Shown here piece after piece: positions 10,868-20,800 of a stretch of DNA of 64,000 nucleotides. The position numbers and the translations under genes were made by a program. Below the pieces are notes generated by a model. It did no database searches. It worked only from the letters and a program-made list of their open reading frames with translations, and had not been told where the DNA came from. The stretch's first letter is position 1. Every line of letters starts with the position of its first letter. Source of the DNA: an uncultured Flavobacteriaceae bacterium (GTDB lineage Bacteria; Bacteroidota; Bacteroidia; Flavobacteriales; Flavobacteriaceae); contig CAJQLD010000023.1 in the NCBI GenBank assembly GCA_905479095.1, positions 1 through 64,000 on the forward strand. Direction: 5' to 3'.

Positions 10868-11659
10868 ATGTTGCAAAAACGCTATTTTTATTTAGTCAAA
10901 GTTCAGTTTTTAGGCTACCGGTTTCATGGTTGGCAAAAACAACCCAACACCAAAACTGTGCATCTGATGATTGATCGCACCCTAAAATTTATACTGGGAG
11001 AACACTCTTTTAAAACACTCGGAGCGGGGCGAACGGATGCCATGGTCTCTGCGAGTGAGGCTGCTTTTGAATTGTTTTTAGATGGACAACCCTTACAGGA
11101 TTTAGTCGAATTTATGGGAACGTTTAATCAAAACCTTCCACAAGATATTAGAGCGTTGAGCATTGAAGAAGTGGATGCGAAATTTAATATCATTCAGGAT
11201 TCAAAATTAAAAGAATACCATTATGTATTTGCACAGGGCGAAAAGTTTCATCCGTTTGCAGCACCGATACTGACCACTATTTTAGAGCCGTTGGATATCG
11301 ATTTAATGAAAGAAGGGGCACTGTTGTTTGAAGGTAAAAACAATTATAAAACCTATTGTTATAAACCTACGAATGAAGGCGTTTATGATCGAGAATTGAT
11401 CGGTTGTGAGCTGATTGAGAACACACTGTACACGGCCAGTTTTTTTCCTAAAAAAAGTTATGTTTTAAAAGTGATTGGAAAAGGGTTTGGACGGCATCAA
11501 ATTCGATTGATGATGGGGGCTTTGATCAAATTAGGACGGGGCGAAATCGATTTGGAGTATATTAAAGACAGTTTGAAATCTGAAAGTGAGTTTGTCATGG
11601 ATTATATTGCACCAGCATCGGGCTTGATTTTACATAAAATAGAATTTAAAAAACCATAA
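10868..11659 (+). CDS. truA: tRNA pseudouridine synthase A family
   Basis: YRFHGWQKQP, LGAGRTDAMVSA, GRHQIRLMMGAL. Confidence 0.88.
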   Translation: MLQKRYFYLVKVQFLGYRFHGWQKQPNTKTVHLMIDRTLKFILGEHSFKTLGAGRTDAMVSASEAAFELFLDGQPLQDLVEFMGTFNQNLPQDIRALSIEEVDAKFNIIQDSKLKEYHYVFAQGEKFHPFAAPILTTILEPLDIDLMKEGALLFEGKNNYKTYCYKPTNEGVYDRELIGCELIENTLYTASFFPKKSYVLKVIGKGFGRHQIRLMMGALIKLGRGEIDLEYIKDSLKSESEFVMDYIAPASGLILHKIEFKKP

Positions 11660-11662
11660 GTT

Positions 11663-12331
11663 ATGATCTCCAAAGATGTATTTAGTTTTCTAAAAAAATT
11701 GCAAAAAAACAATAACCGCGATTGGTTTCATGACCATAAAGCGAGTTTTAAGGAAATTGAATTGGACGTGAAACAATTTTATAGTCAGTTATCTGAGCAA
11801 CTAAATCAGTTTGATTCGATTGATACATTTAAAGTATTTCGAATTTATAGAGATGTTCGTTTTTCAAAGAATAAATTACCTTACAAAACCCATTTTGGGG
11901 GGAGCTTTCATCGGACGAAACCAGAATTAAGAGGGGGTTATTACTTACATCTTGCCCCCGAAAACGAAAGTTTTATTGCCACTGGTTTTTGGGATCCTAG
12001 TAAAGAAGACCTTTTGAGAATCCGTAAAGAGTTTGAAATGGATTCGGAAGATATCCGAGCGTTGATGGATACACCTGCATTTAAAGCGGTTTGGGGGACG
12101 GTTCAAGGGGATGAATTAAAATCGGCTCCAAGAGGGTTTGACAAGCAAGATCCAAACATTGATTTGATTCGTAAAAAACAGTTTATTTTTGTGCGAAAAT
12201 ATTCTGATAAAGCCGTATTATCCAAAGACTTTGAACATCAAATCGTTGAGAGTTTTAAAGTGATCAGACCTTATTTTGATTATATGAGCTCGGTATTAAC
12301 CACCAATTTGAATGGCGAATCTACGTTGTAG
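11663..12331 (+). CDS. DUF2461 family protein
   Basis: FLKKLQKNNNRDWFHDHK, FRIYRDVRFSKNKLPYKTHFG, GGYYLHLAPE. Confidence 0.88.
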   Translation: MISKDVFSFLKKLQKNNNRDWFHDHKASFKEIELDVKQFYSQLSEQLNQFDSIDTFKVFRIYRDVRFSKNKLPYKTHFGGSFHRTKPELRGGYYLHLAPENESFIATGFWDPSKEDLLRIRKEFEMDSEDIRALMDTPAFKAVWGTVQGDELKSAPRGFDKQDPNIDLIRKKQFIFVRKYSDKAVLSKDFEHQIVESFKVIRPYFDYMSSVLTTNLNGESTL

Positions 12332-12731
12332 GGCGGGCTTCTGAGAGTACCTGAACATGGCTAATTAAACGTTCTTTAATAATGCCGGTCATTCGTTTAT
12401 TTAAGGCGGATGCATTTTCAATGTACTGGGAATATTCTTCGACCGAAAACAGACCAATAATGAGGTCTTTTAGGCTGTTTCTAAAAGCGGTATTTTTTAC
12501 AATCGCAGTATCGATATACATGATTTTTTTCTCAACCGACAAATCAAAAAACACGTTTTTGTAGGTGTTGCAATAATTCAAAAATACGGCGATTAACAGA
12601 TCATTTTGAAACTTTATAATCGGTCGTAAAATGGAATTTTGAAAATATTCTTCGGATGACATTTCCGTTTTAACCGTTCCTGTTATGACGTCAGGTCGAA
12701 GGGATTTTAAACTCGAATCTCTTAAACTCAT
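12321..12731 (-). CDS. Conserved hypothetical protein
   Basis: ORF with ATG; converges with and slightly overlaps the DUF2461 gene; four bases from the MscS gene on the same strand. Confidence 0.6.
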   Translation of the reverse strand: MSLRDSSLKSLRPDVITGTVKTEMSSEEYFQNSILRPIIKFQNDLLIAVFLNYCNTYKNVFFDLSVEKKIMYIDTAIVKNTAFRNSLKDLIIGLFSVEEYSQYIENASALNKRMTGIIKERLISHVQVLSEARPTT

Positions 12732-12734
12732 GGC

Positions 12735-13979
12735 TTATTTTTTAGAGGCTGGAAAAAGAGGCGATTCCGCAATTTTTAGATCAAAATCATTTACAGATGC
12801 TATCATATGATCAAAAATGTCTGCAATAATAAATTCATAGTTTTTCCAACGTTTATCACTACTAAAGGCATAAATTTCAATGGGTAGCCCTTGCGCTGTA
12901 GGTTGTAACTGTCGCACCATAATCATCATGTCTTTATTGATCGCCGAATGTTGTTCAATAAATGTTTCCATGTATTTTCTAAAAACGCCAATATTGGTTA
13001 GATTTCGTCCATTAATTAGTAGCGATTTATCAATCGTATGATTTTCGTTATAGGTATTGATGTCCTGAGAGCGTTGTAAAATATAATCGGATATAAGTTG
13101 AATTTTAGACATTTTTAGAATATCATCCTGACTCAAGTTTTTAACACTCTCCATCCGAATGTTCAAAGAACGCTTAATACGTCTTCCGTTCGATTCGTCC
13201 ATTCCGCGCCAGTTTTTAAAGGAGTCGGAGATCAGGGCATAGGTGGGGATGGTGGTGATGGTGTTGTCAAAATTTTGAACTTTTACCGTTGCTAAATTAA
13301 TTTCAATGACATCGCCATCGGCACCAAATTTCTCTAAGGTAATCCAGTCTCCAATACGAACCATGTCATTAATAGACACCTGTATACTGGCCACAAACCC
13401 AAGAATAGTATCTCTAAACACCAAAATAATAATGGCCGAAACGGTTCCTAATCCCGCAATAAATTTAAAAAATGAAATTCCGGTGATTATAGCGACAGTT
13501 CCAAAAATTCCGGTCATCCATACAAAAATCATAAAGACCTGAATATAACTATCTACAGGTTTATCTTTAAGGAAACTAAGGGTTTTGAAATATATTTTTA
13601 AAGAGTTGAGGACATTTCTTACGCCCCAAATTGTAAGGCCTATTCCAACTAATAAAATGGTTTTCTCACAAAATTCTTTCCCATTCTCGAACCCATTAAA
13701 TAAACTAGGAATGAGATTATAGGTTAGGATATAAGGGACTATTTGAGCAATGCTACCAGGAACTCTATTTTCGAGCATGATATCATCAAAATCCGTTTTA
13801 GATTTATTTGCAATCTTTGTAAACGTTGCCCGAATAATTTTCTTTAAAACAACATCAACAATATAAATAAGGATTGTTAGAAGTATAAACAAACCAGAAA
13901 TACTTAGAAATGAAGCGATGTTTTCGGATAGCCCCCATGAAGTTAATAACTGAACGATCAAATCGATAATATGTTCCAT
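12735..13979 (-). CDS. MscS-family mechanosensitive ion channel (YbdG-like)
   Basis: Multiple TMs then FRDTILGFVASIQVSINDMVRIGDWITLEKFGADGDVIEINLATVKVQNFDNT. Confidence 0.9.
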   Translation of the reverse strand: MEHIIDLIVQLLTSWGLSENIASFLSISGLFILLTILIYIVDVVLKKIIRATFTKIANKSKTDFDDIMLENRVPGSIAQIVPYILTYNLIPSLFNGFENGKEFCEKTILLVGIGLTIWGVRNVLNSLKIYFKTLSFLKDKPVDSYIQVFMIFVWMTGIFGTVAIITGISFFKFIAGLGTVSAIIILVFRDTILGFVASIQVSINDMVRIGDWITLEKFGADGDVIEINLATVKVQNFDNTITTIPTYALISDSFKNWRGMDESNGRRIKRSLNIRMESVKNLSQDDILKMSKIQLISDYILQRSQDINTYNENHTIDKSLLINGRNLTNIGVFRKYMETFIEQHSAINKDMMIMVRQLQPTAQGLPIEIYAFSSDKRWKNYEFIIADIFDHMIASVNDFDLKIAESPLFPASKK

Positions 13980-13982
13980 TGT

Positions 13983-14267
13983 TTAGGCTGTTTTTCTGAG
14001 TTTGTATTCGACGATAAACGTTCCAAAAGGAATGATAGACGCTAAGGCAATTAAAATAAAATGTTTTTTAAACCATTTATGATCGAATCGTAATACGATC
14101 ACAAATGCGATATACGCCATAAATAGAAACCCATGCGGCATGCCGAGCATTTTAACAAGTGTCACGTCGCCATTAAGATACTTTAAAGGCACGCCAACAA
14201 ATAGTAATAGAATATACGACAAACCTTCTAAAAAGGCGATGACACGGAATATGGTAAGAGTTTTCAT
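13983..14267 (-). CDS. DUF3817 small membrane protein
   Basis: RVIAFLEGLSYILLLFVGVPLKYL...VKMLGMPHGFLFMAY. Confidence 0.85.
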   Translation of the reverse strand: MKTLTIFRVIAFLEGLSYILLLFVGVPLKYLNGDVTLVKMLGMPHGFLFMAYIAFVIVLRFDHKWFKKHFILIALASIIPFGTFIVEYKLRKTA

Positions 14268-14328
14268 TGGCTTTATTTGTATGCTACAAAATTAGTGAAC
14301 TAAACTGAATAGAGGGCATTGGAAGTTG

Positions 14329-14360
<32 letters not shown>

Positions 14361-14700
14361 TACAAATGTATTGTTTAGTTAGTAAGAAAGGTTTATCCAT
14401 TTGATAGCTATAATTTGTCATTATGTAAAATTGCCGCTACCAAGCGCTCGATTGTTTTATAAAATCAAATTGCTCTGGCAATTTATTTTACACACAATTA
14501 TCCAACGCTTGCCAACGCCAAAATAAAAGCTAACCTTTTAGATGTTATCAAAATTCTCGTATTTGAGTATTTGTACGTCTTATTTTTTTCTACGCGATTC
14601 TCGTGGATTGCCACAAGAGCTTAAATTTTAAGAAGAATAAAATTCTAAGCACTTATTCTATTCTCGTTACTATTTAATCTTTTTTAATTGTAACTATCTA

Positions 14701-14720
14701 TATTATGTAAAATAGAAATT
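14701..14720. repeat. Direct repeat left of hipBA (TATTATGTAAAATAGAAATT)
   Basis: 19/20 identity to 16334-16353; overlaps the end of hipA. Confidence 0.8.
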
Positions 14721-15975
14721 AGTCTCTTAGTTGCTCAAATTTCTTTTGTATTCTATTAATCGATTCTTTACTCACTCCGCATTCTTTTGCTATAACTGGC
14801 CAATGAGATAGAGATTCTTGGACTTCTTCAATTAACTCAGATGGCTTACTAATACTAAATTCTTCGGCTAAAGTCATGATATTGGCTCTACCTGGATTAG
14901 CTCCTACTCCAGCTACTCTAGTACTGTGTTCATCAATTGAGGTAGATGAGTATGTTAAATCATAAGCTGGTGCTAAAGACCACATACCTGAGTCATCCAT
15001 TAACCATGAGAAATTTTTGGAGTGATCATCTCTATTGTGGCTGTAAATATTAAAAGCCGCTAGGCGTAGCACTTTTCTACGAGCTGTAGCAGATTGTTCT
15101 AATCTATAAGCTGTATCAATAATGTGTCCATAGTCTATACTACTTCTTCGAAAATTATCATTAGTTAAACCAGCCATAGAGTGCATATGAATTCTATTGT
15201 TACCAATTCTATCAAAACGCTTGGTGCCAAAAATTTGTTGACCACTGGCACTTTTAAGTAATTTGCATTCGCTCATTTCAATATTTGCTGCTAAAGCCAT
15301 TTTATAATAAGCATATTCAATGTTAGCTATGTCAATTGGATCTTCAGAACTTGGAAACTTGATAATCCAATGTTCGAATCCTTCAGGAAGAGTATTATAA
15401 CCATGTATTAATTCATCAATCTTCGAATTATAACCAACGTTTGCTTTAGGTCGCGCTCCACCAGATGAACCACCCAAATGCATTAGTTCTTCGATTACTT
15501 CTGTACTTGTGCCTTTATATACTTTATCTATTACTGTCTTCAATCGATCTAAATCAATTTTATCACTAAAGTTTTCCTCATTCTTAATTGCTGGATTATA
15601 TATAAGTGCACCTTTTCCAGAGTCACCTATATACGCAAGTTGATCAAGAATATTAATATCGTTCAATGATAATCCTTGCTTCTCAAGAGCACGATTCAAT
15701 AAGAGCATACCCCAACCATCAGGTAGGGAATCATCAAACACTCCAAATATTCCATGAAAAGGATCTGGATTGGCTATTTGAATGCTATTATCGAATTGAA
15801 GTTTTATTGGAGATAGATTTAATCCTAGAGCTAAAAATTCATCATTATATTTAAAATGAACTAATCTATTATCCAATATGAGTTTTCCTACTGCAATTTC
15901 ATCATTTGAAAACTTAATAGAAACATCAATAAATTTTCTTTTTTCATTTTTTATTTTGACAATTGATTTCTTCAC
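14719..15975 (-). CDS. hipA: HipA-family serine/threonine kinase toxin
   Basis: DSLPDGWGMLLLNRAL, GGSSGGARPKA, KRFDRIG, NIYSHNRDDHSKNFSWLMDDSGMWSLAPAYDLTYS. Confidence 0.92.
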   Translation of the reverse strand: MKKSIVKIKNEKRKFIDVSIKFSNDEIAVGKLILDNRLVHFKYNDEFLALGLNLSPIKLQFDNSIQIANPDPFHGIFGVFDDSLPDGWGMLLLNRALEKQGLSLNDINILDQLAYIGDSGKGALIYNPAIKNEENFSDKIDLDRLKTVIDKVYKGTSTEVIEELMHLGGSSGGARPKANVGYNSKIDELIHGYNTLPEGFEHWIIKFPSSEDPIDIANIEYAYYKMALAANIEMSECKLLKSASGQQIFGTKRFDRIGNNRIHMHSMAGLTNDNFRRSSIDYGHIIDTAYRLEQSATARRKVLRLAAFNIYSHNRDDHSKNFSWLMDDSGMWSLAPAYDLTYSSTSIDEHSTRVAGVGANPGRANIMTLAEEFSISKPSELIEEVQESLSHWPVIAKECGVSKESINRIQKKFEQLRD

Positions 15976-15980
15976 CTTAA

Positions 15981-16262
15981 TTAATAAATTTTAAACAGTT
16001 CCTTAATTCTCTGGTTTTCTTTAGGCGGAAGCAGGACCTTTTCAAATTCAGAAAGCCTTCTTAAAGATTCGACAATTTTAAGAAGAGATTCAAAAGATAT
16101 CTGACCCGTTCTTTCAAACCTTTTTATGCTTCCATAAGAAACGTCAGATTTCTCAGACAAATCTTGCTGTGTCCAAGCCTGTTCTTTTCTTAATGCAACA
16201 ACATTTTGAGCAATTAATATAAGAATATCAGAAGGCACTTTATTTACGCTATACTTTGTCAT
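15981..16262 (-). CDS. hipB: HipB-like XRE/HTH antitoxin
   Basis: HTH region VALRKEQAWTQQDLSEKSDVSYGSIKRFERTG; directly upstream of hipA; ATG at 16262 preferred over the track start at 16298. Confidence 0.88.
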   Translation of the reverse strand: MTKYSVNKVPSDILILIAQNVVALRKEQAWTQQDLSEKSDVSYGSIKRFERTGQISFESLLKIVESLRRLSEFEKVLLPPKENQRIKELFKIY

Positions 16263-16264
16263 AA

Positions 16265-16282
16265 TAGATAATATATTATCTA
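16265..16282. promoter_or_regulatory. Palindromic operator O2 upstream of hipBA
   Basis: TAGATAATATATTATCTA, perfect 18-nt palindrome next to the hipB start. Confidence 0.8.
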
Positions 16283-16303
16283 AAGATACAAAAAACATAC
16301 CAA

Positions 16304-16323
16304 ATAGACAATATATTGTCTAT
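16304..16323. promoter_or_regulatory. Palindromic operator O1 upstream of hipBA
   Basis: ATAGACAATATATTGTCTAT, perfect 20-nt palindrome, centre 40 bp from O2, shared core AGAyAATATATTrTCT. Confidence 0.8.
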
Positions 16324-16333
16324 AAATTTAATT

Positions 16334-16353
16334 TATTATGTAAAATACAAATT
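16334..16353. repeat. Direct repeat right of hipBA (TATTATGTAAAATACAAATT)
   Basis: 19/20 identity to 14701-14720. Confidence 0.8.
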
Positions 16354-16502
16354 GAAACTCTAAAATCTTTTAAAGATTGCACAAAGTTTTGGAAACAATT
16401 ACGGCTCGTTCGCTATATTTTAGACTATTTGGCGTTATGAAAATGTACAGTGTATATTTTTAGATAAATACGTTTTGGAACGAGATTTTAGTAAAGAGTT
16501 GT

Positions 16503-16541
16503 ATCCAAATACAATCATCCACAGGATCATTGCATTTGGAT
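16503..16541. repeat. Imperfect inverted repeat / hairpin
   Basis: ATCCAAATACAATCATC...GATCATTGCATTTGGAT, 15/17 complementary, short loop. Confidence 0.7.
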
Positions 16542-16649
16542 AGCCTAAAATATGTACGCTCCACTTAGCTATTGTTTTACCAAAATTTTATGAGGTCGAA
16601 AATAAATTGCGGTAGTTAAAAAAATAGAGCAACGATTTTTATATATTTA

Positions 16650-17150
16650 CTAAAATTCAAAATAATACAATGACATATAATAGGTTCCATCATCTGTAGA
16701 ATTAACTCCAGAACTCGACGTTGAATTTAGACTGAAGTAACTATGCATTATAGGTTTTACTGTATAAAAGCCATTCAAAGATTCATAAGTTCCACTTCCT
16801 CCTCCAGGATCATTTTCGAAATGCGTATTTTCATCCAAAATTTGAAAAATACTTCGCATCATAGAACCATAAGTACCTTCTGTAATGTTTGTTAACGGCA
16901 CAACTTCAATAGTTTCAATATCTGTAGCGTTTAAAGCAATCACATTTGACTTTGTTGCTTCATCTAAAATTACAATATACTTTTTGTTTTCAATAGATGA
17001 AATCGAAGTTGGCGTCCAGGATTGGGTAAAACTATTTTCTAAAATATCACCAAATGATTCTGGACCGTAGTAATCTATTTGAGCTGATGCTGTTTTCGGT
17101 AAAGCGAATAATGTTAGCAATAGGGTTAGAAATATGTAATTTTTTTTCAT
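16650..17150 (-). CDS. Hypothetical secreted protein
   Basis: N-terminal signal peptide MKKNYIFLTLLLTLFALPKTASAQ. Confidence 0.65.
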   Translation of the reverse strand: MKKNYIFLTLLLTLFALPKTASAQIDYYGPESFGDILENSFTQSWTPTSISSIENKKYIVILDEATKSNVIALNATDIETIEVVPLTNITEGTYGSMMRSIFQILDENTHFENDPGGGSGTYESLNGFYTVKPIMHSYFSLNSTSSSGVNSTDDGTYYMSLYYFEF

Positions 17151-17273
17151 TTTTTCTGTTTAAAGCTACTATGTTTTTTATACTTTTAAACAGTGCGGTT
17201 TTAGGGGAAGCTTACATTAATCTGTGATTTTTAAATTAACACAAAATTATAATTAAATATACTGATTTTTATC

Positions 17274-17281
17274 TAAATTTG
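17274..17281 (+). promoter_or_regulatory. Bacteroidetes -7 promoter element TAAATTTG
   Basis: TAnnTTTG match 9 nt before the ATG at 17291. Confidence 0.5.
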
Positions 17282-17290
17282 CAACTAGAT

Positions 17291-17704
17291 ATGAAGCAAA
17301 TATTCCATAAAATAGTGTCTTTTACAATGGCTTTTGTAGTGTTATTCTCTACGATGTCGTTTTCAGTGAATATGCATTATTGCGGCGATACTTTAGTAGA
17401 AACTGCCATTTTTCATAAAGCAAAAGGTTGCGGAATGGAAATGCAAAAACCTTCAACCGACAGATGCAACGTTAATAAAAAAAACTGCTGTAATGATAAA
17501 CAACTTGTAGTTGACGGTCAAAATGAATTACAACAGTCTTTTGATTCGCTTTCTCTTGAGCAACAAAAACTTGTCACTTCTTTCGTTTGCACTTATATTA
17601 CCCTTTTTGAAATTGCAAAAAAAGACATAAATTCTTACACAGATTACACCCCTCCTTTGGTCATCAGGCAACTCTTTAAGCTAGATGAGACGTATTTAAT
17701 TTGA
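17291..17704 (+). CDS. HYC_CC_PP-type small protein associated with metal efflux
   Basis: MHYCGD, NCC, DYTPP motifs; directly upstream of the CusA-type gene; ATG at 17291 preferred over the track's 17279 TTG. Confidence 0.75.
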   Translation: MKQIFHKIVSFTMAFVVLFSTMSFSVNMHYCGDTLVETAIFHKAKGCGMEMQKPSTDRCNVNKKNCCNDKQLVVDGQNELQQSFDSLSLEQQKLVTSFVCTYITLFEIAKKDINSYTDYTPPLVIRQLFKLDETYLI

Positions 17705-17764
17705 TTTTTAAACATGATTAGACGATTGTCCTAAGAACATTCTTTAGGATGATTCCTTGTACGC

Positions 17765-17782
17765 AGTAGTTTTAAAACTACT
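17765..17782. repeat. Perfect palindrome AGTAGTTTTAAAACTACT upstream of cusA-like gene
   Basis: 18/18 self-complementary; second dyad at 17729-17749. Confidence 0.7.
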
Positions 17783-17811
17783 AATGTCTCATTGTTTAAA
17801 AAAATAAATCC

Positions 17812-20800
17812 ATGCTCAATAAAAGCATTAAATTTTTAATAGAAAACAAACTCGTAGCCGTTTTAATGTTGCTCCTTTTTATAGGATGGGGAACTGTTCA
17901 TTCGCCTTTTAATTGGAATCTAGAGTTTTTACCGAGAAATCCCGTGGCTGTGGATGCCATTCCAGACATTGGCGAAAATCAACAAATAGTTTTCACCAAA
18001 TGGGACGGCCGTTCGCCTCAGGACATTGAGGATCAGATTACCTATCCCCTAACCACTTCCCTACTGGGAATTCCAGGCGTAAAAACCATTCGTAGTTCTT
18101 CCATGTTTGGCTTTTCTAGCATCTATGTCATTTTTGAAGAAGATATAGAATTTTATTGGAGTCGCAGTCGCATTCTCGAAAAACTCAACGCATTGCCAAG
18201 CGGATTGCTTCCGAAGGACGTGAATCCCACTTTGGGACCTGATGCTACAGGCTTAGGTCAAATTTTCTGGTACACCCTCGAAGGTCGCGACGAAAACGGA
18301 AACGTCACAGGTGGATGGGATTTACAGGAACTCCGAAGCATTCAAGACTACTATGTAAAATATGCGCTATCCTCTGCAAGTGGGGTTTCTGAAGTGGCTT
18401 CGATTGGAGGCTATGTTCAAGAATATCAAGTCGATGTCAATCCAGAGTTAATGCGGCAATATAAAATCGGGTTGCATCATGTGGTTAAAGCGATTAAAGA
18501 AAGTAATGCAGACATCGGGGCTCAGACCCTAGAAATTAATAAAGTTGAATATTTAGTGCGTGGATTGGGCTATGTGAAATCTATTGAAGATATCGAAAAT
18601 GCAGTCGTGACTTCAGAAGATTTTACGGCTATAAAAATTAAAGACATTGCCAACGTTTCCCTAGGTCCAGCCGCACGACGCGGGATTTTGGACAAAGAAG
18701 GTGCCGAAGTGGTTGGGGCGGTTGTCGTGGCACGCTATGGAGCCAATCCGATGGAAGTAATCAATAACGTAAAAGAAAAAATAAACGAGTTAAGCACTGG
18801 ATTGCCCTCCAAAGTCTTAGCCGATGGGAGAACCTCACAAGTAACGATTGTTCCTTTTTATGACCGAACCGAATTAATTCAAGAAACCTTAGGCACTCTG
18901 AATGATGCCTTATTATTAGAAATCTTAATTACCATTTTGGTCATCATTATGATGGTTTTTAATCTGCGTGTTTCGGTCCTAATTTCTGGTTTATTGCCAG
19001 TGGCCATATTAATAGTATTCATCGCCATGAAACTCTTTGGCGTAGATGCGAACATTGTAGCCCTTTCGGGAATCGCGATCGCAATTGGCACCATGGTGGA
19101 TGTGGGAGTGATTCTCACAGAAAATATCATTCGGCATTTGGATGAGCGTGAAAAGTTGGAAGTAAAAAGTAAAAAATTAAGCATAGATCAAGTGGTATAT
19201 AATGCGACCACAGAAGTGTCTGGTGCTATTGTGACGGCGGTCATGACAACGATCATTAGTTTCATTCCGGTATTTACCATGATGGGTGCGGAAGGAAAAC
19301 TATTCAGACCCTTAGCCTTTACAAAAACCTTTGCCCTGACCGCTTCTATTATCGTGGCTTTGTTTTTAATTCCGCCATTTGCCGCATATTTATTTAGAAA
19401 GAAAAGTATTAAAAACGGTACGAGCCGTGTCATTAATTTCGTATTAATTTTACTGGGAATAACCGCCATTATTTATGGATATTGGTTGGGGTTAATTTTG
19501 ATCGCTTTTGGATTGACATCATTCCTTAAAGCAAAAGACATTCATTTCTCTCTATATAATTTTCAATTTTCTTTGACCCCAAATGTCATGAATGTCGGTA
19601 TTTCTGCCCTCGCAATCACATTCCTATTGGCAACCTATTGGCGCCCTTTAGGCGTGGATCAAAGCCTCTTTTGGAATCTGATTTTTGTAAGTATTATCAG
19701 TTTTGGATTGTTGGCTGTATTTACGGTATTTAAAAGATATTATACCCGAATTTTAGGCTGGTGTTTAGAAAACAAGGTCTTGTTTTTATCCGTTCCAACC
19801 TTGATTGTCATCGCAGGATTTAACATCATGAAAAATACAGGAAAAGAATTTATGCCCTCCTTAAATGAAGGTTCTTTTCTGTTGATGCCAACCTCAATGC
19901 CGCACTCGGGCGTGGAAGAAAACAAACGGGTTTTACAGCAATTGGACATGGCAGTTGCCAGCATTCCAGAAATTAAAACGGTGGTTGGAAAATCAGGTCG
20001 CACCGAATCAGCTTTAGATCCAGCGCCTTTGTCAATGTATGAGAATATCATTCAATACAAATCAGAATTCATGCTGAATGAAAACGGCAATCGCCAGCGT
20101 TATAAAGTGAACACTGCTGGTTTGTTTGAATTGAAAGATGGGCGTTTTTCTGCAAATCCCAACAATTCAGAAAATGTCACATTAAGCACAGTAGAAAGGT
20201 CTCAATTAATAAAAGATGATGACGGAGAGTTTTACCGTAATTGGCGTCCAGAAATTAAAACCCCCGATGATATTTGGAATGAAATCGTACGTGTTACCAA
20301 ATTACCAGGCGTCACATCTGCTCCAAAACTTCAGCCGATTGAAACCCGATTGGTCATGCTTCAAACTGGGATGCGTGCGCCAATGGGCATCAAGGTAAAA
20401 GGACAGGACTTAAAAGAAATCGAAGCCTTTGGATTGCAATTAGAAACCCTATTAAAACAAGCCGAAGGCGTGAAACAGCAGGCAGTCTATGCCGACCGAA
20501 TTGTCGGGAAACCCTACCTACTTATCGATATTGATAGAGAAAAAATTGCTCGCTATGGCATTAGCATTCAAGCGGTTCAGAATGTGCTTAAAGTAGCTGT
20601 AGGTGGGATGGGAATCACGCAAACCATTGAAGGTCGAGAACGCTATGGCATTCGGGTGCGTTACCCAAGAGAATTACGCGCAAACCCCAATGATTTGAAG
20701 CAGATATACATTCCTGTGGAAAAAGGAAGTCCAGTGCCTTTAAGCGAATTGGCAAGCATTCGTTACGAACAAGGGCCACAAGTCATCAAAAGTGAAGACA

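Noticed and set aside
16388-16440. attC-like sequence (AAACAATTACGGCTCGTTCG...TTTGGCGTTATG) with an inverted AACGCCAAAAT at 14514-14524, suggesting an integron cassette carrying hipBA
   Set aside because: The required R''/L'' to L'/R' complementarity is not present beyond the AAC/GTT triplets, and no integron integrase is in the window; treated only as a possible element relic.
18879-20051. Several minus-strand ORFs of about 100 aa inside the cusA-like gene
   Set aside because: Antisense shadow ORFs of a highly conserved RND transporter; no independent support.
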